NCBI RefSeq assembly: GCF_002025665.1
Contig: NZ_CP018786.1
Span: 1,054,001 to 1,118,000, forward strand
Direction of reading: 5' to 3'
DNA: 64,000 bases
Source: Chryseobacterium indologenes
Lineage (GTDB): Bacteria > Bacteroidota > Bacteroidia > Flavobacteriales > Weeksellaceae
In this document: in pieces, positions 9,166-15,696 of the stretch
How positions within the stretch are numbered: position 1 is the first letter of the stretch
How the letters are laid out: each line of letters begins with the position of its first letter
The notes under the pieces: model-generated
What the model was told of the DNA's origin: nothing
What the model saw: only the letters and a program-made list of their open reading frames with translations
Databases searched by the model: none
Made by a program: the position numbers and the translations under genes

Positions 9166-10644
9166 TTATTGAACCTCAGATATTGATTTAATAAATTGAT
9201 AGAGATCAGTCTCTGTTTCAAGGTGTAGTTTTTTACGTAAACGATATTTCTTTGTTTGTACAGATCTGTGCTCCATAGAAGAATATTGCGCAATCTCTTT
9301 TGAAGAGAACCCCAAGCATATCATAGCACAGAAAGATAGATCAGAGAGGGAAAGATGAGGGTTGATTTTTAAAAGTTGCTGGCAGACTTCAGGATAAGTT
9401 TCCTGAAATAATGCTAAAAAACCAACACTATTTTTCTTTGCCAATTGGATGATCTGCTCATGATTTTCACTGAGTTTTCTTTTTAGAATTTTTGCTTCTT
9501 CTTCCTGCTGTAAAATAATTGTTTTGCTCTCGATAAGCCTTTTTTTCTTTCTTTTAAACTGCAGATAAAAATAAAGAGACAGTAAAAAAACAAGTACAAA
9601 TAAAATCCCTCCATACCATAAAGCTGTCTGAAATTTAGTTTTTTGTTTTTCTTCTTCTTTCTTTGATATTTTATTAAAAGCTAATGTGATCGCTTGGCTT
9701 TGGTCGGTATCTATGCTGTCTTTTAGTGTGGTTGCCTTGTTTAAATATTCAACTTCTTTATCTGCTTTTTTAAGTTCTTTATACAATAAGGCAAGTAATT
9801 TGTAGTTATTTAAAACCAGCTGAGGTCTGTTGATTTCTTTTGCCAGTTTAATCGACTCTATAAGGGCATCGATAGCCTCATTATTTTTTTTCTGAACCTG
9901 CAAAAAATTACTATAATCATATAAGACTACTGCTTTTTGGTACTTATTATGCTTAAATCTTTTGGTTTCTAACAGATCAAAGACTTTTTTAAAATAATAG
10001 TTGGCTGAATCTAAATTCCAGTTGTATTTTGTATAATGGTAGGCTACATGTGAGATGTCTAAAGGGTTAGGATCTATTTTTATTGCCTTGCGAAGATAGA
10101 CGAGTGATGAATCGGGGCGTTCAATTCCGTTGAAATAAACTGCTCGGGTAGAATAGACATACCGTAAAAAAAATCGGCAATCCTGATTATCTTTTTTCAA
10201 TCTTAAAGCAGATTTCATTGCTTTTAAATTATAATCTAAAGCCATTTTAGGGAGATTCATTCTGTTGTAGACTTGTGAATACTCCTGATTAATTTTACCA
10301 GCAAGAAAGTCGTCATTAATCTTTTTTGATTTTTCCTCAGCATCGTTCAGATATTCTATAGCCTTTTTGAATTCTCCAGTCAGCCACAGGCGATTGGCAA
10401 TATTGGCATATCCCCAGGCTTCCCCTTTAGGATAATTATTTTGAATAGCTTCTTTTATAACTTTTTGATTCCAAATGATCAGATCTTTGTTAGATATTCT
10501 GGTTCTAAGCTCTTCATTTGTTTTTATAAGTAAAGTATCTATCTGCTGTGTACTGTAGTGTTGTGGAAATAGTTTTGAACAGCAAAATGTAAAAATCAGG
10601 CAATAGATTACTCTATTAAAGTTTTTCAAAGAGTTCGTGGTCAT
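9166..10644 (-). CDS. membrane-anchored TPR protein with a C-terminal LuxR-type helix-turn-helix
   Basis: 492 residues from the ATG at 10644; an ATG ten codons upstream (10674) is possible, but the signal peptide fits the later start better. Order of parts: a signal peptide or N-terminal membrane segment (NRVIYCLIFTFCCSKLF), a long helical TPR-like region (about 40-330), one transmembrane helix (about 338-358, WYGGILFVLVFLLSLYF), a coiled-coil stretch, then a DNA-binding helix-turn-helix near the C-terminus (LGFSSKEIAQYSSMEHRSV then RLRKKLHL). Flavobacteria have many such one-component regulators, which couple envelope sensing by TPRs to a cytoplasmic DNA-binding domain. It is divergent from the gene at 11016, which it might regulate (inference). 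Confidence 0.85.
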   Translation of the reverse strand: MTTNSLKNFNRVIYCLIFTFCCSKLFPQHYSTQQIDTLLIKTNEELRTRISNKDLIIWNQKVIKEAIQNNYPKGEAWGYANIANRLWLTGEFKKAIEYLNDAEEKSKKINDDFLAGKINQEYSQVYNRMNLPKMALDYNLKAMKSALRLKKDNQDCRFFLRYVYSTRAVYFNGIERPDSSLVYLRKAIKIDPNPLDISHVAYHYTKYNWNLDSANYYFKKVFDLLETKRFKHNKYQKAVVLYDYSNFLQVQKKNNEAIDALIESIKLAKEINRPQLVLNNYKLLALLYKELKKADKEVEYLNKATTLKDSIDTDQSQAITLAFNKISKKEEEKQKTKFQTALWYGGILFVLVFLLSLYFYLQFKRKKKRLIESKTIILQQEEEAKILKRKLSENHEQIIQLAKKNSVGFLALFQETYPEVCQQLLKINPHLSLSDLSFCAMICLGFSSKEIAQYSSMEHRSVQTKKYRLRKKLHLETETDLYQFIKSISEVQ

Positions 10645-10674
10645 AGAATAAATACTGTATTGAAGATAGTACAA

Positions 10675-10990
10675 GAATAATACAATGGAAGTTGAAAGTG
10701 GATTTCATTATAATATAAGCTGCAGTTTATTAATTCTTGTAATTAAGGCTAATGTTGATAAAAAACAGATGGGATTATTAACCCCACCTGTAAGTATCAA
10801 TAAACGTATTTGATCATTTGTGTGTTTTAGATCGAAAATTTGACTGCAATTTCAAAAAAAAAAAAGAAAAAAAAGAATAACAGGATACATCACTCATACA
10901 TCATTTTGTTTTGCCTGTCAGATATACCTATCGTGACATATGAAGTATGTGTGGTGTATGTTGATTTTATAAGGAGGGTGTGGTTGTGTT
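10675..10990. other. divergent intergenic region with an A-rich tract, no gene seen
   Basis: This stretch separates the minus-strand TPR-HTH regulator from the plus-strand secreted protein. It holds a purine tract of A's interrupted by G (about 10853-10878) and no supported coding sequence. The plus-strand promoter lies at its right edge. No clear operator palindrome was recognised. Confidence 0.5.
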
Positions 10991-10998
10991 TACTTTTG
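10991..10998 (+). promoter_or_regulatory. -7 promoter box (TACTTTTG) for the gene at 11016
   Basis: Exact TAnnTTTG match, 17 bases before the start codon. A TTG at 10961-10963 is the nearest -33 candidate, but its 27-base spacing is longer than usual. Confidence 0.55.
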
Positions 10999-11015
10999 CA
11001 AATTAAAATTAAAAA

Positions 11016-11738
11016 ATGAAAAAAATAATTTTATGCTCTGGTATAGTATTCTCAATACCAGTATTTTCGCAGGTAGGAATTAATACCTCAAATCCTACCA
11101 ATACTTTAGATGTAAATGGAACAACAAGAGTTAGGAATCTGGGAACATTGACAAGCTCAACAGTTTCGGCTTTGTTCGCAGATGAAAATGGCGTGTTAGG
11201 AAAAGCTAATATGGCTCCCCAGTCTCAGATTGCATTTTATGCGTTTAAAAATGATATGCCATATACAGCTGCAAGTTATAATGCAGGAACAGATCAGGTG
11301 GTCCAAATTCAGAATTCTCAAATGGTGCTTAATACTATAGGAACAACGGTTCCTTCAACAGGAAATGTCAGAATCAGTCAATCTGGAGTTTATATGATAT
11401 CTGGATCAATATCTCCAACATTGGGAATAAATAATGATGGGGACGGATATGCTTATATGGCTGTTAATCTAGATATAAGTACTAATGGAGGAGCTTCATG
11501 GCAATCTATTTCAGGAGGACGCCCTATGTTTCCCAGAGTTCTTGTTGGAGTAGGGAGAAGTTATGGTTTTGCAATCCCGTCAGTACTTCAGCAATTAAAT
11601 GCTGGTGATTTCGTTAGACTCAATTTTTACAGAACAAAAGATAGTGCTGGTACTTTACAGGGATCTTCTTTAAGTTCAGTAAAGCTTGAAGATTCTTATG
11701 GAGCTCCTTCTTATACATTATCGCTTACAAAATTATGA
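11016..11738 (+). CDS. secreted protein with tail-fibre/C1q-like architecture, function unknown
   Basis: 240 residues. A signal peptide ends near PVFSQ, and the mature protein begins VGINTSNPTNTLDVNGTTRV. This opening is very common in flavobacterial secreted proteins that resemble phage-tail-fibre or collagen-like head regions. The C-terminal part (from about residue 70: QIAFYAFKNDMPYTA, later ISQSGVYMISGSIS and LNAGDFVRLNFYR) looks like a C1q/TNF-like jelly-roll. No T9SS sorting domain or enzyme motif is visible. A surface or matrix role is likely; no specific function is claimed. The gene is monocistronic with its own -7 box. Confidence 0.75.
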   Translation: MKKIILCSGIVFSIPVFSQVGINTSNPTNTLDVNGTTRVRNLGTLTSSTVSALFADENGVLGKANMAPQSQIAFYAFKNDMPYTAASYNAGTDQVVQIQNSQMVLNTIGTTVPSTGNVRISQSGVYMISGSISPTLGINNDGDGYAYMAVNLDISTNGGASWQSISGGRPMFPRVLVGVGRSYGFAIPSVLQQLNAGDFVRLNFYRTKDSAGTLQGSSLSSVKLEDSYGAPSYTLSLTKL

Positions 11739-11956
11739 TTACTTAATGGTTAAAAATCAATTGAGAATATTCTGATAAGGTTAATGGATGCTTAGAGAAA
11801 GGTATCTAAAACTGAAATTACTTGTGCATGCAATTTAAATTTCAGTTGATTTAAATTAATGCGTGTCCTCAAAAGGGAGGAATGCCGTAATTAATTGATT
11901 GTAAAAAATACATTTTTAAACGCACCTTTAGTAAAAAGTTATGTGTAAATAAGAAG

Positions 11957-11987
11957 AGCCTCTCAATTTTTATTGTGAGGCTTTTTG
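11957..11987 (+). terminator. Rho-independent terminator
   Basis: Stem AGCCTCTCAA (11957-11966) and TTGTGAGGCT (11973-11982), with one mismatch, followed by TTTT. It is 219 bases after the stop codon of the gene at 11016. The gap between shows a weaker inverted repeat (AACTGAAATT with AATTTCAGTT, near 11809-11846) and no gene. Confidence 0.6.
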
Positions 11988-12101
11988 TATAATCAAAAGG
12001 ATTCGAAGAAATCGGATACTCTATTCAAACTGATTAATTAGTGATTGTTTAAGAGTAAATAAAAACAAAAAAGACTCACTGTTTTCCAGTAAGTCTTTAA
12101 G

Positions 12102-12158
12102 TGAGCGCGAAAGGATTCGAACCTTTATCGTCCCGATTGAAATCGGGATGGTCTATCC
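12102..12158 (-). pseudogene. truncated tRNA (D-loop to 3' end), repeat copy 1
   Basis: Contains the T-arm and acceptor 3' strand of tRNA-Arg(TCT), but the anticodon arm reads CCCGATTTCAATCGGG with a six-base loop and the 5' half (acceptor 5' strand and D-stem 5' strand) is missing. It cannot fold as a full tRNA. Confidence 0.8.
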
Positions 12159-12233
12159 AATTTGATTAATCATTGGTTGTTTGGGGGTAAATAAAAAGCA
12201 AAAAAGACTCACTGTTTCCAGTAAGTCTTTAAG

Positions 12234-12291
12234 TGAGCGCGAAAGGATTCGAACCTTTGACCGTCCCGATTGAAATCGGGATGGTCTATCC
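12234..12291 (-). pseudogene. truncated tRNA (D-loop to 3' end), repeat copy 2
   Basis: Same structure as copy 1, but it retains the GACCG form of the variable/T-stem junction found in the intact tRNA-Arg. Confidence 0.8.
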
Positions 12292-12365
12292 AATTTGATT
12301 AATAATTGGTTGTTTGGGGTAAATAAAAAACAAAAAAGACTCACTGTTTCCAGTAAGTCTTTAAG

Positions 12366-12422
12366 TGAGCGCGAAAGGATTCGAACCTTTATCGTCCCGA
12401 TTGAAATCGGGATGGTCTATCC
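12366..12422 (-). pseudogene. truncated tRNA (D-loop to 3' end), repeat copy 3
   Basis: Same structure as copy 1, with the shortened ATCG junction. It is the copy next to the functional tRNA-Arg. Confidence 0.8.
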
Positions 12423-12463
12423 AATTTGATTAATCATTGGTTGTTTGAGGGTAAATAAAAAAC

Positions 12464-12494
12464 AAAAAAGACTCACTGTTTCCAGTAAGTCTTT
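12464..12494 (-). terminator. terminator of the first tRNA-Pro/tRNA-Arg operon
   Basis: On the minus strand, AAAGACTTACTG pairs with CAGTGAGTCTTT (one mismatch) around a GAAA loop, followed by TTT. It begins just after the 3' end of tRNA-Arg. The same hairpin follows every tRNA-Arg copy in the window and every pseudo-tRNA of the 132-bp array. Confidence 0.85.
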
Positions 12495-12497
12495 AAG

Positions 12498-12571
12498 TGA
12501 GCGCGAAAGGATTCGAACCTTTGACCGTCTGCTTAGAAGGCAGATGCTCTATCCAGCTGAGCTACGCACCC
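12498..12571 (-). tRNA. tRNA-Arg (anticodon TCT), copy 1
   Basis: A 74-base cloverleaf: acceptor GGGTGCG/CGCGCTC with discriminator A, anticodon loop CTTCTAA with anticodon TCT, and T-loop TTCGAAT. CCA is not encoded. The sequence is identical to the copies at 12905 and 42851. It is cotranscribed after tRNA-Pro (12584-12658). Confidence 0.95.
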
Positions 12572-12583
12572 TAAATTTGTAAG

Positions 12584-12658
12584 TCGGGGCGGCAGGATTC
12601 GAACCTGCGACCTCCTGGTCCCAAACCAGGCGCGATGACCGGACTACGCTACGCCCCG
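12584..12658 (-). tRNA. tRNA-Pro (anticodon TGG), copy 1
   Basis: A 75-base cloverleaf: acceptor CGGGGCG/CGCCCCG with discriminator A, and anticodon loop TTTGGGA with anticodon TGG. It is first in a two-gene operon with tRNA-Arg 12 bases downstream. Confidence 0.95.
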
Positions 12659-12700
12659 AGGGTGTCATCTGTAACGAATTTTACTTCGTTTTTGCGGTTG

Positions 12701-12708
12701 CAAAGGTA
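12701..12708 (-). promoter_or_regulatory. -7 box (TACCTTTG on the minus strand) for the first tRNA operon
   Basis: The plus strand reads CAAAGGTA, the exact complement of a TAnnTTTG box, 42 bases upstream of tRNA-Pro copy 1. Confidence 0.65.
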
Positions 12709-12869
12709 CAATACTTTTTGGAATAAAAAAATAAAATCAGGAATAATTTTTAATTATTTTTTCGTGAATCTTCTTTGAATACTTATACTTGTTTAAGAAT
12801 CATATTCTTACATTGTTTTTATTATCACTCCCTAAAATGGACAACTTTTATCCAGGCCTGAGCAAAAAC

Positions 12870-12901
12870 AAAAAAGACTCACTGTTTTCCAGTAAGTCTT
12901 T
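12870..12901 (-). terminator. terminator of the second tRNA-Pro/tRNA-Arg operon
   Basis: Same hairpin as at 12464-12494, with one extra loop base. It is followed on the minus strand by a T-rich tract. Confidence 0.85.
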
Positions 12902-12904
12902 AAG

Positions 12905-12978
12905 TGAGCGCGAAAGGATTCGAACCTTTGACCGTCTGCTTAGAAGGCAGATGCTCTATCCAGCTGAGCTACGCACCC
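12905..12978 (-). tRNA. tRNA-Arg (anticodon TCT), copy 2
   Basis: Identical in sequence to the copy at 12498-12571 and 14 bases from tRNA-Pro copy 2. Together they form a tandem duplicate of the neighbouring operon. Confidence 0.95.
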
Positions 12979-12991
12979 TAAATTTTATAAG

Positions 12992-13066
12992 TCGGGGCGG
13001 CAGGATTCGAACCTGCGACCTCCTGGTCCCAAACCAGGCGCGATGACCGGACTACGCTACGCCCCG
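12992..13066 (-). tRNA. tRNA-Pro (anticodon TGG), copy 2
   Basis: Identical to the copy at 12584-12658; anticodon TGG in loop TTTGGGA. Confidence 0.95.
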
Positions 13067-13107
13067 AAGGGTCATCAATAACGAATTTTACATCGTTTTT
13101 AGGGCTG

Positions 13108-13115
13108 CAAAGTTG
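13108..13115 (-). promoter_or_regulatory. probable -7 box (CAACTTTG on the minus strand) for the second tRNA operon
   Basis: One mismatch to TAnnTTTG, 41 bases upstream of tRNA-Pro copy 2. The surrounding sequence (GCTGCAAAGTTGCAAT) parallels that at the first operon. Confidence 0.5.
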
Positions 13116-13229
13116 CAATTCTTTTTGGAATAAAAAAAGAAAATGAGGTATAATTTTTAATTAATTTTTTATGGCTCCTTTTTTATTAACTTTACCCTGT
13201 TAATAACCATTGATTTAGCCTGCTTAAAA

Positions 13230-13850
13230 ATGATGAAAGAATTTTCTTGTTTTTTGTTCACATTAAATATTCTTATCCCAAAATATAAAAAAATCGCCTT
13301 GAAAACAGAAGCTCGTTTTCTTCTGTTCTTCTGTTTTCTGATGATGATGTATTCTTGCTGCAAGAATCAGGAATTTGTTAATCACACTATTGCAAATACA
13401 TCACTGAGTTTACCCAAATCAATGAGCATTAAAAAAGAACGGGCTGAAGATTCCCAGGTATATAGCATTAATACTGGGAATAAGCACGTTGGCTATATTT
13501 ATTATGGTGATTATAAACCTTTTGTGGAAGATGATTATATGGTTACGGTAGAGCCTGAGATTTTTGAGAAGTTTAAGAATAACAGAGAATTCAGAGCTTA
13601 TCTTTCTGATAATTCTGACAGAGATTACAGAAATGGAATTTATAATGTTAATTATTATTACTACGATACAATCAATAAACACAGAGCTCAGATTATGATG
13701 CCGAAAATAATGAATAAAGGGTTTATGGGGATTCATTTTGACAGTATAGATATTCACCAAAATAAAATGGCAATTATTATCAATGATTTGAGTGAAGAGA
13801 ATAAAGAGTTATTTTTAAAAGTTTTTAAAACTATTAAATTCAATCCGTAA
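13230..13850 (+). CDS. putative lipoprotein of unknown function
   Basis: 206 residues from the first ATG. The signal-like segment is internal (RFLLFFCFLMMMYSC, ending about residue 44). Translation may therefore start later, for example at the in-frame TTG about 27 codons in (LKTEARFLLF), which would give a normal lipoprotein signal with Cys. The mature part has no motif I recognise; it contains a tyrosine-rich stretch (NVNYYYYD) and looks like a small alpha/beta envelope protein. The next lipoprotein gene follows after 9 bases, so the two are probably cotranscribed. They lie upstream of the Rhs locus and could be unrelated immunity-type proteins (inference). Confidence 0.6.
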   Translation: MMKEFSCFLFTLNILIPKYKKIALKTEARFLLFFCFLMMMYSCCKNQEFVNHTIANTSLSLPKSMSIKKERAEDSQVYSINTGNKHVGYIYYGDYKPFVEDDYMVTVEPEIFEKFKNNREFRAYLSDNSDRDYRNGIYNVNYYYYDTINKHRAQIMMPKIMNKGFMGIHFDSIDIHQNKMAIIINDLSEENKELFLKVFKTIKFNP

Positions 13851-13859
13851 ATATCCAAT

Positions 13860-14357
13860 ATGAAATCATGGCCATCATGTTCAGTACTTATCATTGGTCT
13901 TTCTGCAGTGCTTTCTCTCTTTATTGCATGTAATAAGGAATATACAAGCTCTTACGGATATGATTGCATTAAGGTGTATGAATATAACAAAGAACCATGG
14001 GATTCTGATGCGGGAAAAAATAAAATCTATATAAGTGAATTATCTGATCAGGACAGTATTCTTTATCCGAAAATAAAGACATTGAATTTTACGCTTATAG
14101 ATTCTCTAAAACCCAGTAGGAAAACGGACTCTCTGTTCTTTAAAGGAAAGTATGAAGAATATTCCCCGAGCCCCAAGTGTCCGGCAGGAAATAATCATAT
14201 TTTATTATTTTACAAGGGATCTGATTTGAAATATGTTGCAAAGTTTAGTGTTTATTGTGATGAATGTTTTTTAATCAATTATACTACCCACGAGAGATAT
14301 TATATGAAGGTTGGATATGACAAAATTATGAAGTTGATCAGCCCGGTTCACCATTAA
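13860..14357 (+). CDS. putative lipoprotein of unknown function
   Basis: 165 residues with a clear lipoprotein signal (LIIGLSAVLSLFIAC, Cys at about 24). The mature part contains two cysteine-containing segments (SPKCPAG and YCDEC), which could form a disulfide in the periplasm. No family was recognised. It starts 9 bases after the preceding lipoprotein gene. The codon use is like its neighbours, and there is no sign of truncation. Confidence 0.65.
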   Translation: MKSWPSCSVLIIGLSAVLSLFIACNKEYTSSYGYDCIKVYEYNKEPWDSDAGKNKIYISELSDQDSILYPKIKTLNFTLIDSLKPSRKTDSLFFKGKYEEYSPSPKCPAGNNHILLFYKGSDLKYVAKFSVYCDECFLINYTTHERYYMKVGYDKIMKLISPVHH

Positions 14358-14384
14358 TGTTGATGAAAAATAAATAAAATAAAA

Positions 14385-14704
14385 GTGACCATTATTCAAT
14401 TACATATACTTGACTGGTATGATGATATTATAACATCATTGCTTTTATTGAAGATCGTTCAGTGTATTGGAGAGGCGGTTGTTCTGATAATCAGATTAAT
14501 GGAGGATTGTGTGCTGGTGAGGATGTAATAATCAATATCAATGATTTTGTGAAAGAATTTATTGCATTTTTTTTACACCTGGAAATTACGATACAGGAAA
14601 TTGAGATAAATATGGAAGACTTTTATTTTTATCGTTTTGATCATGATGCTTTTGTTGAAACTTATTCTTCTCTGCCTGTCAATATTGGCTGTTGGGAGTT
14701 ATAA
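14385..14704 (+). pseudogene. probable frameshifted small gene of unknown family
   Basis: Two overlapping frames read like one protein. From a GTG at 14385 the sequence TIIQLHILDWYDDIITSLL is protein-like and then degenerates. In another frame the segment FIEDRSVYWRGGC followed by about 70 further residues continues to a stop at 14704. A single indel near the T-run around 14440 would join them into a protein of about 105 residues. The motif pattern (LDWYD then a Trp-Gly segment) resembles small immunity-type proteins, but I cannot name a family. Alternatively, only the 80-residue frame starting at the GTG at 14462 is translated. Confidence 0.3.
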
Positions 14705-14752
14705 TTATTCTATCGAAAACTGAAATATCTTCCAAAAAAAACATGGTATTTT

Positions 14753-15391
14753 ATGAAGAAATATAGAGATATCCATCATTATTACCTTTCAAATTTTTTT
14801 AAACACAGTGAATTGAACTATGATAGCTTCTGGTTGTTTTATAATCATGAAGACGGAATTCAAATGGATGATTTTTTTCCTGATCAAAAGGTTTATTCTT
14901 TTTTATGGGAGTATGCAAATGCAGATATTTTAATAAAAATTGATGAATGGAAAAGAGCTTTCAGAAGAAATAATATTGAGATTTTACAAGCAGCCAAGTT
15001 GCATACCCGAAACTACTTGTCAGGTGGGCGAAAAGTATATCTGGATTGCCTGGAAACCAATCTTATAACTGCGGATGAAAAATTTAAAGATCTGACTGCA
15101 TATGATATCGGGCAACGTTTTGTTCAGATCGTAGCCGATGAAAATGTCTCTTTTACAGATATTGATTTAAGTTTCCTTGAATTAACAGATACAGCAAATA
15201 AATTTCAAACGTTGATCAGGATTTTAGATACTGATGGTATTCAGGCACTCATCTTAAATGGTTACCATCATCGTGGAGAATTACTTAAAGCCTGTATTGT
15301 GAAGAGGGGAGAAGCCTGTCTACAACCAACGGAAGTTTTGTCCTTACCTATTTTTGAAAATACCTATGTGGCGATGCCATTTAATTGGTGA
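14753..15391 (+). CDS. hypothetical cytoplasmic protein
   Basis: 212 residues, no signal peptide or membrane segment. It is acidic and aromatic-rich at the N-terminus (HHYYLSNFFKHSELNYDSFW). It is not recognised. Its place just upstream of a polymorphic-toxin locus, after small lipoproteins, suggests a possible immunity or accessory protein; this rests on context only. Codon use is consistent with a real gene, and the reading frame is uninterrupted. Confidence 0.55.
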   Translation: MKKYRDIHHYYLSNFFKHSELNYDSFWLFYNHEDGIQMDDFFPDQKVYSFLWEYANADILIKIDEWKRAFRRNNIEILQAAKLHTRNYLSGGRKVYLDCLETNLITADEKFKDLTAYDIGQRFVQIVADENVSFTDIDLSFLELTDTANKFQTLIRILDTDGIQALILNGYHHRGELLKACIVKRGEACLQPTEVLSLPIFENTYVAMPFNW

Positions 15392-15519
15392 GATTTTTTT
15401 AAAGTTTGAATAATTCTTTATTTAAACTCTAAAAATATTCGTTTTTAATAGATGTTTTCTGTGTTATAAAATTTGTTAAAATTTTATTAAATAAAAATTC
15501 GTAGTGTTTGTTTCTTTTG

Positions 15520-15527
15520 TAAATTTG
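15520..15527 (+). promoter_or_regulatory. -7 promoter box (TAAATTTG) ahead of the Rhs locus
   Basis: Exact TAnnTTTG match, 27 bases before a short open frame at 15555 and about 170 bases before the T9SS-protein gene. It is probably the promoter of the T9SS-Rhs operon. Confidence 0.6.
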
Positions 15528-15554
15528 CAAAAAAAAACTAAAACTAATAATACT

Positions 15555-15608
15555 ATGAAAAAATCAACCATTTTCATCTTATCTTTTTATCCTGTTCTTG
15601 GACTGTAA
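15555..15608 (+). CDS. possible 17-residue leader peptide or decayed signal peptide
   Basis: MKKSTIFILSFYPVLGL followed by a stop. It has the n- and h-region of a Sec signal peptide but no mature protein. It starts 27 bases after a good -7 box and lies in the leader of the T9SS-Rhs operon. It could be a relic of a former gene start or a translated leader; no function can be assigned. Confidence 0.3.
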   Translation: MKKSTIFILSFYPVLGL

Positions 15609-15696
15609 AGATGGCTTTCTTCTTTAAGGTTAATTTTATTCAAACTAAACTCCAGTTGGTTTCTGCTAACTATTTATGTAGTCAAAAATACCCAGC

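Larger units (their letters stand above)
12101..12496 (-). repeat. three tandem 132-bp repeats, each a tRNA 3' half plus terminator plus spacer
   Basis: The anchor GTGAGCGCGAAAGGATTCG occurs at 12101, 12233, 12365 and, in the intact tRNA-Arg, at 12497, so the period is exactly 132 bases. Each repeat holds, read on the minus strand: a spacer (CCAATGATTAATCAAATT or a variant), a tRNA piece from the D-loop through the anticodon arm, T-arm and acceptor 3' strand, and the terminator hairpin also used by the functional operon. Small compensating indels (ATCG versus GACCG; GGGG versus GGGGG) show that the copies have drifted. Confidence 0.9.

Noticed and set aside
12153..12344. Minus-strand open frame of 63 codons through the 132-bp repeats
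   Set aside because: It translates pseudo-tRNA and terminator sequence repeatedly (the same peptide block occurs twice); no sign of a protein.
12101..12496. CRISPR array
   Set aside because: The whole 132-base unit is repeated with no variable spacers; the repeated sequence is tRNA-derived.
12789..13046. Plus-strand open frame of 85 codons across the second tRNA operon
   Set aside because: Its C-terminal half is the antisense translation of tRNA-Arg and tRNA-Pro (peptides such as GGRIRTCDLL are a known artefact of tRNA antisense); the start lies in AT-rich spacer.
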